From NCBI GenBank assembly GCA_004208945.1, contig SGPE01000029.1:1-64000 (forward strand): a stretch of DNA of 64,000 nt, read 5' to 3'. The first letter of the stretch is position 1. Every line of letters begins with the position of its first letter. The notes beneath the pieces were generated by a model, which saw only the letters and a list, made by a program, of their open reading frames with translations, was not told where the DNA came from and did no database searches. The position numbers and the translations under genes were made by a program. This DNA comes from Pseudoalteromonas sp. CO133X. GTDB taxonomy: Bacteria > Pseudomonadota > Gammaproteobacteria > Enterobacterales > Alteromonadaceae. Below are positions 1 to 8,874 of this stretch, piece after piece.

Positions 1-76
<76 letters not shown>

Positions 77-106
77 ACTGAAATTAAAATTAATATGTAA
101 TACTAG

Positions 107-129
107 ACACGCTAAAGCGTGTTTTTTTT
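107..129 (+). terminator. Rho-independent terminator of tRNA-fMet
   Basis: Perfect 6-bp stem ACACGC/GCGTGT with a TAAA loop (107-122), followed by a run of eight T. It is the first of four near-identical terminators in this array. Confidence 0.85.
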
Positions 130-147
130 ATGCCTAAAATTCAGATT

Positions 148-239
148 TATAGCCCAAAGGTCGTCGGTTCGCCCTCAAAGTTCACAGCTCCCGCAACCAA
201 CTGAAATTACAAAATAGGCACGCGAAAGCGTGTTTTTTT
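148..239 (+). repeat. Degenerate tRNA-fMet 3'-half copy 1 plus terminator
   Basis: Positions 151-199 repeat the anticodon-arm flank and variable/T-arm start (AAAGGTCGTCGGTTC) and the acceptor end (GCTCCCGCAACCA) of the tRNA. An extra stretch of about a dozen bases inside the T arm destroys the T-stem/loop. The D-arm and 5' acceptor strand are missing, so no tRNA can fold. It still ends in CCA and is followed by ACTGAAATTA and a hairpin terminator (219-239, CACGC-GAAA-GCGTG plus T7). Confidence 0.9.
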
Positions 240-260
240 ATGCCTGAAATTCAGGTGTTT

Positions 261-357
261 AGGCTTATAACCTTAAAGGTCGTCGGTTCACTCTCAAAAT
301 TCACAGCTCCCGCAACCGACTGAAATTACATAATAGACACGCGAAAGCGTGTTTTTT
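261..357 (+). repeat. Degenerate tRNA-fMet 3'-half copy 2 plus terminator
   Basis: Same organisation as the preceding unit, offset by about 119 bp. GGCTTATAACC at 262-272 is a decayed anticodon arm (TTATAA where the gene has CTCATAA). GGTCGTCGGTTC follows, then the inserted T-arm stretch, then GCTCCCGCAACCG (last base changed from A to G). Its terminator is 337-357 (ACACGC-GAAA-GCGTGT plus T6). Confidence 0.9.
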
Positions 358-378
358 ATGCCTGAAATTCAGGTGTTC

Positions 379-487
379 AGGCTTATAACCTTAAAGGTCG
401 TCGGTTCACTCTCAAAATTCACAGCTCCCGCAACCAACTGAAATTAAAATTAATATGTAATACTAGACACGCTAAAGCGTGTTTTTT
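379..487 (+). repeat. Degenerate tRNA-fMet 3'-half copy 3 plus terminator
   Basis: Third tail copy, almost identical to copy 2 through its tRNA-derived part (380-430) but with CCA restored. Its downstream spacer and terminator (about 425-486) are identical, base for base, to the spacer and terminator behind the real tRNA (about 65-126), including the TAATATGTAATACTAG stretch absent from the middle units. This mosaic pattern suggests unequal crossing-over or gene conversion inside the array. The terminator is 467-487. Confidence 0.9.
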
Positions 488-738
488 ACGCCTATAAAAA
501 AGTGAAGGTGCTCTTGAGTATCGAAAAAATCTTTTATCTCATCATAATGTTTGTATTAATAGGCAATAATACGAAATCATTGCCTATTAATAATATGGTT
601 TCTTGCTTCAAAATAGTTCTCTTTATTAAACGGATTAATATTTTCCTTCTGCTACGTTTAGTGACTTGCATAATCTTCTCTTAAAAGATTGAAAAGTTTA
701 TGTTACAAGGTAGGTAAAATTACTTTTTAGTTACAAGT
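488..738. other. AT-rich intergenic stretch, no gene recognised
   Basis: About 250 bp between the tRNA-tail array and the TRIC-family gene. It has a 60-codon open frame beginning with GTG at 502, without a ribosome-binding site and with a hydrophobic, low-complexity translation. I do not regard it as a gene. It probably carries the promoter for the gene at 739, but no confident -35/-10 pair was found. Confidence 0.5.
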
Positions 739-1353
739 ATGACTGAACTTTACCACTGGTTTGACTTAATTGGCGTGGCTGTATTTGCTGTATCAGGTAC
801 GCTGCTGGCCTATGATAAAAAAATGGATGGCTTTGGGGTTGTTGTACTTGCCACCGTAACGGCAATTGGTGGTGGTACGTTACGTGATTTAATCCTAGAT
901 GTTCCTGTTTTTTGGCTACATGATCAAAGCTATTTTTGGGCTATTTTATTTTCGGTATTTGTTACTACACGTTTAATTAATAAGCAGCGTTCGATTGAAT
1001 TTAATACGCTACAGATAGCAGATGCATTTGGCCTAGCATTTTTTGCTGTTATGGGTGCTCAAAAAGCAATGTTGGCAGGTATGCCTGATACAACGGCTAT
1101 TATAATGGGCGTTATTACAGGTTGCTTCGGCGGCATGATCCGTGATGTGCTCGCAGGTAATATGCCTATGCTATTAAAAGGTGAGTTATACGCAATTACC
1201 TGTATTGCAGGCGGAGTCGCTTATACGCTGGGTATTTCTTTTGGTTTTGTAACAGAGCTTGCGATGGTGATTGCAATGCTAGTGACGCTTGTTTTACGAC
1301 TGGCGGCGATGAAATGGCGGCTAACGTTGCATATTTTTAAATATTCTGATTAA
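739..1353 (+). CDS. TRIC-family (UPF0126, YicG-like) cation channel membrane protein
   Basis: A 204-residue integral membrane protein, the same length as E. coli YicG. It has two homologous halves of three membrane segments each, both with the family's glycine-rich signature: AIGGGTLRD near residue 44 and GCFGGMIRD near residue 130. Prokaryotic TRIC members form trimeric inner-membrane channels conducting K+ and other monovalent ions. The physiological role in this clade is unknown. The ATG start fits the family N-terminus. It lies 37 bp upstream of comM on the same strand, so the two may be cotranscribed. Confidence 0.9.
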   Translation: MTELYHWFDLIGVAVFAVSGTLLAYDKKMDGFGVVVLATVTAIGGGTLRDLILDVPVFWLHDQSYFWAILFSVFVTTRLINKQRSIEFNTLQIADAFGLAFFAVMGAQKAMLAGMPDTTAIIMGVITGCFGGMIRDVLAGNMPMLLKGELYAITCIAGGVAYTLGISFGFVTELAMVIAMLVTLVLRLAAMKWRLTLHIFKYSD

Positions 1354-1390
1354 ACTATAACTTAGGACTTGTTATAGGGACAGATTAAAC

Positions 1391-2902
1391 GTGTCATTAG
1401 CTCGTATTTTTTCTCGTGCACAAATAGGCGTACAAGCACCTGAAGTTATAGTTGAAGTGCATTTAGGTAATGGTTTACCGGCTTTTCATATAGTTGGTCT
1501 ACCCGAAACATCTGTGAAGGAAGCGAAAGATCGCGTAAGAAGCGCACTTGAAAACTCACAGTTTGGCTTTCCTGATCAGCGGATCACTGTTAATTTAGCG
1601 CCCGCAGACTTGCCTAAAGAGGGAGGGCGCTTTGATTTAGCCATCGCCGTAGGCATCTTGGTGGCATCAGGGCAGATTAGTTGTCCCGATATTCATCGTT
1701 ATGAATTTTATGGTGAGCTTGCCTTAAATGGGGAAGTAAGAGGTGTGAATGCGATTTTGCCTTCCGTGCTCGGTGCTAAAGACAAAGGCCGTTGTTGCTT
1801 TCTTCCTGCCGATAATGACTCCTTGGCGAGTCTTGTTTCAGGGGTCGCACGAAAAGCAGTATATTCTATTCAGGATGTCTGGAACGATTTACTTAACCAG
1901 CAACCTCTTCCTTTGAATATTGAATACCCAGAGCAGGAATTAGATAGGGAATCTCTTCTCGATTTAAGCGATGTTAAAGGGCAACCAGGCGCGAAACGAG
2001 TATTAGAAATTGCAGCTGCTGGTGGGCATAATTTGCTATTTTTAGGCCCTCCAGGGACTGGTAAATCTATGCTCGCACAGCGTATGCCGACAATTATGCC
2101 CGCAATGTCTGACGATGAAGCGATTAGTACCGCAGCCCTCTATTCAATTATTGGTCAATCAGTCGATTTAGCGAATTGGCGGGAGCGTCCCTTTCGCAAT
2201 CCTCATCATACGTGTTCAGCGGTCGCGCTTGTTGGTGGTTCGTCAAATCCAAAGCCTGGGGAAATTTCATTAGCCCACAATGGAGTGCTTTTCTTGGATG
2301 AGCTGCCTGAATTTGAGAGAAAAGTACTCGACTCATTGCGTGAACCTATGGAAACGGGCGTAGTAACGATATCAAGAGCTGCGAGGCAAATGGAGTTCCC
2401 TTCGCAATTTCAGTTGATTGCAGCTCTTAACCCAAGCCCAACAGGTAGCCACACAGATAAGCGAGCAACGCCTGATCAAGTGCTACGTTACTTATCTCGG
2501 GTGTCTGGGCCATTTATCGATCGTATTGATTTACAAATTGAGTTGCCAAGATTGACCAGTAGCCAACTACAAAGTACTGAAATAGAAGAAAGCAGTGAGC
2601 AAGTTCGCTCACGTGTTGAGCGTGCCTACGCAATTCAGCTTGAAAGACAAGGCAAAGTGAATGCGCGCTTGAATAATAAAGAAATGAATCGGTACTGTAT
2701 TTTAGCACCTGCAGAACTTCAGTTTTTAGCTAAAGCCAGTGAAAAACTGGCTTTATCGCCTCGCTCTTATCATCGGGTGATTAAAGTGGCACGCACCATC
2801 AGCGATTTAAAAGCTCAGCCAAATATAACCTTAAGTGAACTAAAAGAAGCATTAAATTATCGGGCATTTGAGCGGCTAATTAGTCAGCTAACGCAACTCT
2901 AA
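1391..2902 (+). CDS. comM: YifB/ComM family AAA+ ATPase (Mg-chelatase-like)
   Basis: A 503-residue protein collinear with ComM. The N-terminal Lon-protease-like fold begins MSLARIFSRAQIGVQAP and carries GLPETSVKEAKDRVRSA. A central AAA+ module follows with Walker A GPPGTGKS (about 217-224) and Walker B FLDELPEF (about 301-308). The C-terminus is Mg-chelatase-like. ComM is a hexameric helicase that drives branch migration during integration of single-stranded DNA in natural transformation and is widespread even in non-competent bacteria. The GTG start at 1391 gives the expected N-terminus. It converges on the response-regulator gene, with only 4 bp between stops. Confidence 0.95.
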   Translation: MSLARIFSRAQIGVQAPEVIVEVHLGNGLPAFHIVGLPETSVKEAKDRVRSALENSQFGFPDQRITVNLAPADLPKEGGRFDLAIAVGILVASGQISCPDIHRYEFYGELALNGEVRGVNAILPSVLGAKDKGRCCFLPADNDSLASLVSGVARKAVYSIQDVWNDLLNQQPLPLNIEYPEQELDRESLLDLSDVKGQPGAKRVLEIAAAGGHNLLFLGPPGTGKSMLAQRMPTIMPAMSDDEAISTAALYSIIGQSVDLANWRERPFRNPHHTCSAVALVGGSSNPKPGEISLAHNGVLFLDELPEFERKVLDSLREPMETGVVTISRAARQMEFPSQFQLIAALNPSPTGSHTDKRATPDQVLRYLSRVSGPFIDRIDLQIELPRLTSSQLQSTEIEESSEQVRSRVERAYAIQLERQGKVNARLNNKEMNRYCILAPAELQFLAKASEKLALSPRSYHRVIKVARTISDLKAQPNITLSELKEALNYRAFERLISQLTQL

Positions 2903-2906
2903 AAGC

Positions 2907-3611
2907 TTAAATCGATAACATGTAACCTTTACCACGAACTGTAACAATACGCTTCTGATCCTTTTCATCACTTAATTTTTTACGTAGTCGACCAATCAAT
3001 ACATCGACGGTGCGATCACTTGGGCTCCAATCTGGTTGACCAATCTCTTCTGAGATCTTTTCACGTGATGTCGCTTTACCTGCATTTGCAATTAAGCAAA
3101 TAAGTACTTTGTGTTCAGCTTCTGTTAGGCGCGACTCTTCACCATTAGGGGTAATCAAGGTTCGATTATCAGGGTGTAACTTGAAGTCGGCATATTCAAT
3201 AAACTCTTCGCTTTCATCATCGTTTTGAGAGCTCTTGAGACGTTTGTGAAGTGCACGCATTCTAAGTTCGAGTTCAAGTAAGTCTACGGGCTTACATATG
3301 TAATCATCTGCACCTTGGGCAAGCCCTGCAATGCGATCGGCTTGAGAGTCTCTGCTTGATAGCATAATTACGCCAATCTCTGTGAGCGCGTTGAGTTCTT
3401 TTGCTAATAGCAGACCATCACGTTTGGGCAGTACTATATCGATGATAGCTAAAGAGATTGCATTTTGTGAAGGGGCGCGAGATTGCACAATGCTCAGTGC
3501 ATCGGCGCCTGTTGAGTCTACCTCAATCTCAAATTCAGTCTCTTTAAAATGGTTGAGAATACGTTTGACGAGTAGCTCATCATCTTCAACCAATAAAACT
3601 TGAATAGTCAT
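2907..3611 (-). CDS. OmpR/PhoB-type response regulator (orphan)
   Basis: 234 residues. The N-terminal receiver has the acidic pair VEDDE (about 8-12), the phospho-acceptor Asp in IIDIVLPKRDG (about 57) and the switch Lys in ICKPVD (about 107). The C-terminal winged helix (about 140-234) has the family pattern LTEAEHKVLICLI, DRTVDVLIGRLRKKL and RGKGYML. It should bind DNA as a phosphorylated dimer. No histidine kinase lies next to it (neighbours are comM and an S9 peptidase), so its partner must be encoded elsewhere. The target genes are unknown. Confidence 0.92.
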   Translation of the reverse strand: MTIQVLLVEDDELLVKRILNHFKETEFEIEVDSTGADALSIVQSRAPSQNAISLAIIDIVLPKRDGLLLAKELNALTEIGVIMLSSRDSQADRIAGLAQGADDYICKPVDLLELELRMRALHKRLKSSQNDDESEEFIEYADFKLHPDNRTLITPNGEESRLTEAEHKVLICLIANAGKATSREKISEEIGQPDWSPSDRTVDVLIGRLRKKLSDEKDQKRIVTVRGKGYMLSI

Positions 3612-3728
3612 TAGCTTCTATTTCACACTTGATTTGTTGTTATGTTAGCACTGTATGACAAAGAGTGAGAAGTGTAATGGGTAGGTTTATAACTATTTCT
3701 TACAATTTAATTAGTTAGGTGTCGTAAA

Positions 3729-3765
3729 GTGAAAGAAAAGTTGAGTACTTTTGTAGTACTCAACT
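3729..3765 (-). terminator. Terminator downstream of the S9 peptidase gene
   Basis: A perfect 10-bp stem (AGTTGAGTAC at 3739-3748, GTACTCAACT at 3756-3765), followed on the minus strand by a U-rich tail. It lies 11 bp past the peptidase stop codon. Confidence 0.75.
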
Positions 3766-3775
3766 ATATAAAAAT

Positions 3776-6271
3776 CTACTTTTCAGCGTAAAGGTATTGC
3801 CACCATTGTGGCTGCTCTTTTAGATTTTTATCGAAATAAGCGAGCATGGTGTCCCACCAATCAAAGCGTTTGTCGCGTGCAAATATCTGGTGGTCTGCGC
3901 CTTTGTACTCAATGAGTTCGACATCTTTTCCTAGTAACTTTAATGCCGTGTACATATTGTGACTTTCTCCAACCGGTACATTCGTATCCGAATCACCATG
4001 CAGTAATAATAATGGTGTGGTCACCTTGTCGGCATGAAAAACAGGACTATGTTGGCTGTAAAGGGTTGGATTATTCCAAGGGTAGCTATTTTTAGACGCC
4101 TCGTTAGAGTATAAGTACCCCCACCAGCCTTGGCCCCAATACGACGTAATATTAGAAATGCCAGCATGAGCGATTGAGGCACTAAACATATCTGTTTTGG
4201 TAGCCAGTAGCATAGTCATAAAGCCACCGTAGGACGCACCTAAGTTGCCAACACGTTTGCTATCCACGAAGTGATACTGGTTTAAAAACGCTTTTGTGCC
4301 ATCGATGATATCGTTCGCGGTGTACTCACCCCATGCATTTACGTGTTTAGCTGAGAACTCTTGGCCAAAGCCTGTTGCGCCCGTTGGTTGCACAACATAA
4401 ACAACGTAGCCATGCTCAGCCCACAAGTTAAATGGGTAGCGACCTGTAAAACCACGAGTAACAGGTGATGTACCGCCATAATAATAGACCAGTGCAGGGT
4501 ACTTTTTGCTTTTATCTACGTTGTGCGGCAAGTAAACGCGGCCTTTAATTTCAACACCGTCTTTATTGGTAAAGTTAAACTCTTCAAGTGAGGCAATGGC
4601 AGTATCTTTATAGGCGATCGGTTTTGAATCCCACAATATTTTCGCGCGGCTTTTACCTAGGCTTAGTTGTTTCAGTTGCTGAGGTGTTGAAGCTGTAGTG
4701 CCAGTGAGCAAAATGCTGGGGTTACGTTCTTTTGAATAACTAAATTGCTCAACAACATCAAAGCCAGCGTTCACCTTATTAAAGCGCTTTTTACTGAGAT
4801 CATACTGGTAAAGTTGTACTGTATCTTGCTCTGTAACTTTTATAAGTGCATCACCATTTTCAAGTACATTGAGCTGGCCAATTGCAGGATTAAATTCTTT
4901 GCTTAACGCTGTGGCTTTTTTACCGTCCCGACTTAAAAGGTAAAGTTGCCCATCGTAGTTATTAGCAAGCATGCTTTGTGGTAGGTTACGCCCTAAACCA
5001 TTGTTAAAGTCAGGACCTGCCGTTACATAAATACCCTCGTTTGTGTATTTAGCCTGATTAAAGGTTTTAAATTGACCAAGTACATTCAGCGCTGATGTAG
5101 CTAGGTTTAATTCAACCAGCTCAGTTGCAGGCTCGGGTGATAGTTGCATAGCTTGTGCTGAGCGACTCATTAATATGCTGCCGCGTTTGGCATCAAAGTC
5201 TTCAAGTGAGTGGCTAAGTGGGCCTTGGCTTACTATTTTGCTAAGACCTGTGGCAATATCGAGCAAATAGACTTGCGATGTCGTACGAGCATACGACCAG
5301 CGATCTTGTAGGCCTTGATAGTGCTTAGTGAGCTTACCATTATCTTCAGGTGATTTTGACCAGCTAAAGATCAAGCTGTTTGAGTCATAAAATTGAAAGC
5401 CGTTCGCTCCAGAGAGGTTTTTAGCGATGACACTCAGCTGCATGGTTTTTAGATTCAAGCGCTTAAGCTCACCATTTAATAGATACACTAAACGTTTGCT
5501 GTCAGGGCTCCAAGTTATACTACTTGGCTGAGCTGACTCGAAACGATACAAAGTATTGTTCTTGGCGTCTTTAAGCTCTGTAACATATTGAGCTTGATTG
5601 GCGGTGGCATCTTCGTAATGACGTTTGCTAGTGATGAAATAATCGCCATTGGGTGCCATTGACACAAAGTTAATTGTTGGCGCATCGAATAATTGCTTAG
5701 CTGATAAACCATGTTGCTGTTTAGCGCTAAATTGTAAAGTGTCTAGTTCAGATTTAGCCGTAAAATCAAGCTCAACCTGATTCCAGTTTGCGACTTGCTC
5801 CGTAATGATAACAATTTGATGATCGCCTTGGCTTAAGGCTAATTCATAGGCTTGATTTTTTTCTGTTTGTTTTTCGCCATCAATAAATAGCTGAGCGTTT
5901 TCAATGCCTTTTAAGGTCAATGTGCCTTGGCTGAATCGATCTGTTGAGGCTGTGAATTTAAGTGCTTGTAACCCACCAAGAGTTAACGCACTCACTTTGT
6001 CGAATGCTTGCCAGTCAACGTCATTACCAAACAAATGTATACTGTCACTGCTTGTTTGTAAGCTTGGCAATAAGTTTGCGATGATGGCATCGCGATGATC
6101 GGTTTGATACGGCTTAAGTTGCATATCTTCTGCAAGTGGGCCAATAAACTGAATGGCTGATTTGTCGATTGGGTCAGCCAAAGAGGTTGTGCTTAAGGCG
6201 CTGAGTACGAATGCACCAAGTGTTATTTTTAAATGGGTAGACTTATTCTGCCAAGTTCTTCTAAACGTCAT
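3776..6271 (-). CDS. Secreted S9 family (prolyl oligopeptidase-like) peptidase
   Basis: 831 residues with a Sec signal peptide (positive N-terminus, hydrophobic core ending near TTSLADP, about residue 33). A central region of WD40/beta-propeller-like repeats (about 180-540, including ITWSPDSKRLVYLLNGEL) regulates access to the C-terminal alpha/beta-hydrolase domain. The predicted catalytic triad is Ser680 (GASYGG), Asp762 (HGDSDTNVP) and His794 (GADHQIF). The family cleaves short peptides or removes dipeptides. This one should act in the periplasm or outside the cell, in line with a protein-degrading marine heterotroph. It is transcribed alone with its own terminator. Substrate preference cannot be read from sequence. 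Confidence 0.92.
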   Translation of the reverse strand: MTFRRTWQNKSTHLKITLGAFVLSALSTTSLADPIDKSAIQFIGPLAEDMQLKPYQTDHRDAIIANLLPSLQTSSDSIHLFGNDVDWQAFDKVSALTLGGLQALKFTASTDRFSQGTLTLKGIENAQLFIDGEKQTEKNQAYELALSQGDHQIVIITEQVANWNQVELDFTAKSELDTLQFSAKQQHGLSAKQLFDAPTINFVSMAPNGDYFITSKRHYEDATANQAQYVTELKDAKNNTLYRFESAQPSSITWSPDSKRLVYLLNGELKRLNLKTMQLSVIAKNLSGANGFQFYDSNSLIFSWSKSPEDNGKLTKHYQGLQDRWSYARTTSQVYLLDIATGLSKIVSQGPLSHSLEDFDAKRGSILMSRSAQAMQLSPEPATELVELNLATSALNVLGQFKTFNQAKYTNEGIYVTAGPDFNNGLGRNLPQSMLANNYDGQLYLLSRDGKKATALSKEFNPAIGQLNVLENGDALIKVTEQDTVQLYQYDLSKKRFNKVNAGFDVVEQFSYSKERNPSILLTGTTASTPQQLKQLSLGKSRAKILWDSKPIAYKDTAIASLEEFNFTNKDGVEIKGRVYLPHNVDKSKKYPALVYYYGGTSPVTRGFTGRYPFNLWAEHGYVVYVVQPTGATGFGQEFSAKHVNAWGEYTANDIIDGTKAFLNQYHFVDSKRVGNLGASYGGFMTMLLATKTDMFSASIAHAGISNITSYWGQGWWGYLYSNEASKNSYPWNNPTLYSQHSPVFHADKVTTPLLLLHGDSDTNVPVGESHNMYTALKLLGKDVELIEYKGADHQIFARDKRFDWWDTMLAYFDKNLKEQPQWWQYLYAEK

Positions 6272-6416
6272 AATTGAGCCTATAGTCGGTAATTTGAGCT
6301 AATATAGCACGCGCTAAAAAAGCCAAAAAGTGCTCTGCGTTAGAATGCAATCAGGGTTTGAGGTTAAGTCATACACTTGTTAAGGTGAGCAAGTTACCCC
6401 AAAGTGAGGATAGATA

Positions 6417-7481
6417 GTGACACTTTTACTTGTTTACATGGTCGTCGCCATTACGATTTCGTTTTTGTGCTCTGTGATGGAGGCGGTGTTATTAAGCATT
6501 ACGCCCAGTTATGTTGCATTAATACGTAAACAACAGCCTCATTTAGCTAAACGTGTCTCTAAACTTAAAGATAATATAGATCAGCCGCTTGCCGCTATTT
6601 TAACTCTCAATACCATTGCGCATACCGCAGGTGCTGCGGGAGTTGGGGCTCAAGCAGCCGTGGTTTTTTCTGATGCCGCTGTGGGCGTTGCATCAGCTAT
6701 TATGACGTTATTAGTGTTGGTGCTGTCTGAGATCATCCCTAAAACATTAGGCGCTAATTATTGGCGCGCTCTCACGCCTATTGTCAGCCTTGGCTTAGTT
6801 GGCTTGGTATTTATGTTAAAACCCTTTGTGTGGTTTGCAGATATTCTTACTCGTTTCTTGGGTCGTAATTACGATGAGGCCTATTATATTCGTCAAGAAA
6901 TTGAGGCTATGGCGGATATTGGAACGGAATCGGGAGCGCTTGGTCAGGATGAATCTGAAATAATAAGAAGCTTATTACACTTTCGCCACGCTAAGCTCGA
7001 TACGATAATGACACCACGTACTGTATTGTTCAAAGTACATAAAGACTTAACCGTTAATCAGTACTTGTCTGAATATGGCTCTTCGTCATTTTCTCGTGTA
7101 CTGGTGTATGATCAAAATGGCGATGACATTATTGGTTTTGTGCATAAGAACGATATTATGCTTGCTTACCACCGATTAGGTGAAGACTATAAAATCAGTA
7201 AGTTAGTAAAACCTATCTATACTGTGCCGGAAACATTACACGTGCCAACCTTGCTTGAAACACTGTTGACTGAACGCACTCATATTTGCCTAGTCGTGGA
7301 TGAGTACGGGGATGTGCAGGGAATTGTCACGCTTGAAGATCTCATTGAAGCGTTGATGGGCCTCGAAATAGTTGATGAACATGATCAGTCAGCTAATATG
7401 CAGCATGTCGCCAAGCAGCGTTGGCGACAGCGCCTAGAAAGTAGCAATACGATTGTCAGTGATGATAAGCGTCAGCCTTAA
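6417..7481 (+). CDS. CNNM (DUF21) and CBS-pair membrane protein
   Basis: 354 residues. An N-terminal DUF21/CNNM transmembrane domain (about 1-150, with the SVMEAVLLS signature around residue 20) is followed by two CBS motifs (about 195-310, ending in VVDEYGDVQGIVTLEDLIEALMG). The CorC/HlyC C-terminal domain of longer relatives is missing, because the protein ends about 45 residues after the second CBS. Relatives have been linked to Mg2+/Co2+ or Na+-coupled transport with nucleotide sensing through CBS. The exact ion here is unknown. The GTG start at 6417 is preceded by a GAGGAT ribosome site. It overlaps the convergent REC-EAL gene by 4 bp. Confidence 0.9.
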   Translation: MTLLLVYMVVAITISFLCSVMEAVLLSITPSYVALIRKQQPHLAKRVSKLKDNIDQPLAAILTLNTIAHTAGAAGVGAQAAVVFSDAAVGVASAIMTLLVLVLSEIIPKTLGANYWRALTPIVSLGLVGLVFMLKPFVWFADILTRFLGRNYDEAYYIRQEIEAMADIGTESGALGQDESEIIRSLLHFRHAKLDTIMTPRTVLFKVHKDLTVNQYLSEYGSSSFSRVLVYDQNGDDIIGFVHKNDIMLAYHRLGEDYKISKLVKPIYTVPETLHVPTLLETLLTERTHICLVVDEYGDVQGIVTLEDLIEALMGLEIVDEHDQSANMQHVAKQRWRQRLESSNTIVSDDKRQP

Positions 7482-8704
7482 CGCCTATAGCCAGCTGCTG
7501 TTTTAACCATTTGCCGCCATGATAAAGACCAATTTAAAAAGTCGTCTTTGGATTTTGGTCGGCATAGTAAAAAACCTTGCATAAGAATGAACTCTTTATA
7601 CCTATCAAGGTAATCAAGCTCTTCAACGCGCTCGATGCCCTCTGCAACAATCGATAAGTCCTCTTGTATAGCAATATTTACTAAACTACTGACGATAACT
7701 TGTGAAAATTGGTCGGTTTCAATATTGCTGATCAAGGTTCTATCTATTTTTATTTCAGTAAAGGGCAGCGTTTTTAGTTGCTGCACATTGGTAAAACCTG
7801 TACCAAAATCATCAAGGGATATTCCAAAGCCCCTCATGCGTAAGCGATTAAGCGTTTCTAACTGTGCCGCACTTCGTAAAGCATATTGTTCTGTTATTTC
7901 TAATATCACTTCACTGGGAGTGAGTTTATTAAGGTGTAGGATCAGGGCTAACTTATCAGGGCAGCTTAAGTCTTCTAACTGGGAAGGGGATAAATTAAAT
8001 GCCAGTTTTAAGTTAGGGTCAAAATGCTCTTTTATCTCATTAAAGTCATTGGTTGCTTTTTCGAATAACTGAAAAGTGATGAGGTTAATGAGGTCTAAGT
8101 CTTCAGCAATGCAGATAAATCGATCAGGCAAGACGACTTCATCTTCTTTACTGGTGTTTATACGTGCCAATACCTCAATGCTTTCTACCCGATTATCATG
8201 GCGATTGATTTTGGGCTGATAGTAAGGAAGCACTTCATTGTGACTTATCGCATGCAAAAGCAACGACTCTGAAATAGGTGATTTTGTTCGTTCAATGTGA
8301 ACAGAAAAATGCTCAAGCTTTTGCAGCAATAAATAAACCTGATTCAATTGTACAGGTTTTGAAATGTTGCCAATCAGGTGGGCGTTATGCTTACGTGCCA
8401 AATCTGCCGCTAAATCAATGACTTTTGGATCCATTTCAGAAATAATGGCTATCGCACCATTGTATTTCATTTCACCTAAGTGTCGAATAAGCTCCATACC
8501 ATCCATATCTGGCATATTTAAATCTGTAAATACGGCATCAAAGTAATGGGGTGCTTTTTTGATTTTCTCCAACGCATCAGCTGCACTTAAGCAGGTTGTA
8601 ATATTTGTTATCTCGAGCTCATTCAATATGGCTTGCATAACAATTAAAATTGCTTTGGAGTCATCTACTACAAGTATGTGTCGGTTTGATTTCACCTTAT
8701 TCAC
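7478..8704 (-). CDS. Response regulator with C-terminal EAL c-di-GMP phosphodiesterase domain
   Basis: 408 residues. The receiver domain (about 8-130) has VVDDSK, phospho-acceptor FTDLNMPDMDG and ISKPVQ. An EAL domain follows (about 155-395). The signature is EVLARI rather than EALAR, but the metal and catalytic motifs are all present: ILEITEQ, SLDDFGTGFTN, IKIDRTLI, VAEGIE. It is therefore probably an active enzyme that breaks down cyclic di-GMP under control of a phosphorelay. The first start is GTG at 8704, but GGAG is better spaced for a second GTG three codons later (8695). No kinase adjoins it. Confidence 0.93.
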   Translation of the reverse strand: MNKVKSNRHILVVDDSKAILIVMQAILNELEITNITTCLSAADALEKIKKAPHYFDAVFTDLNMPDMDGMELIRHLGEMKYNGAIAIISEMDPKVIDLAADLARKHNAHLIGNISKPVQLNQVYLLLQKLEHFSVHIERTKSPISESLLLHAISHNEVLPYYQPKINRHDNRVESIEVLARINTSKEDEVVLPDRFICIAEDLDLINLITFQLFEKATNDFNEIKEHFDPNLKLAFNLSPSQLEDLSCPDKLALILHLNKLTPSEVILEITEQYALRSAAQLETLNRLRMRGFGISLDDFGTGFTNVQQLKTLPFTEIKIDRTLISNIETDQFSQVIVSSLVNIAIQEDLSIVAEGIERVEELDYLDRYKEFILMQGFLLCRPKSKDDFLNWSLSWRQMVKTAAGYRR

Positions 8705-8874
8705 TCCATGAATAAATTAATCTTCTTTAAAAGTAGTAGGAAAAAAGTAGTTCGTCATGTTTTATGCTGGTCAGTGATGAAAAAAAACGCTACTTTAGAA
8801 ATATTGTCAGTAATCTGGAATTATGCTTTTTCTAAATGTAATAGCTTAATACAATAATAGCGTTTAAAATCATT

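Noticed and set aside
148..436. Additional functional tRNA genes in the array
   Set aside because: The 5' acceptor strand and D arm are missing and the T arm is interrupted, so no cloverleaf can form.
148..487. CRISPR array
   Set aside because: Units are ~120 bp and tRNA-derived; there are no short spaced repeats with unique spacers and no cas genes.
502..684. 60-codon open frame with GTG start after the tRNA-tail array
   Set aside because: No ribosome site, hydrophobic AT-driven composition, no recognisable homology.
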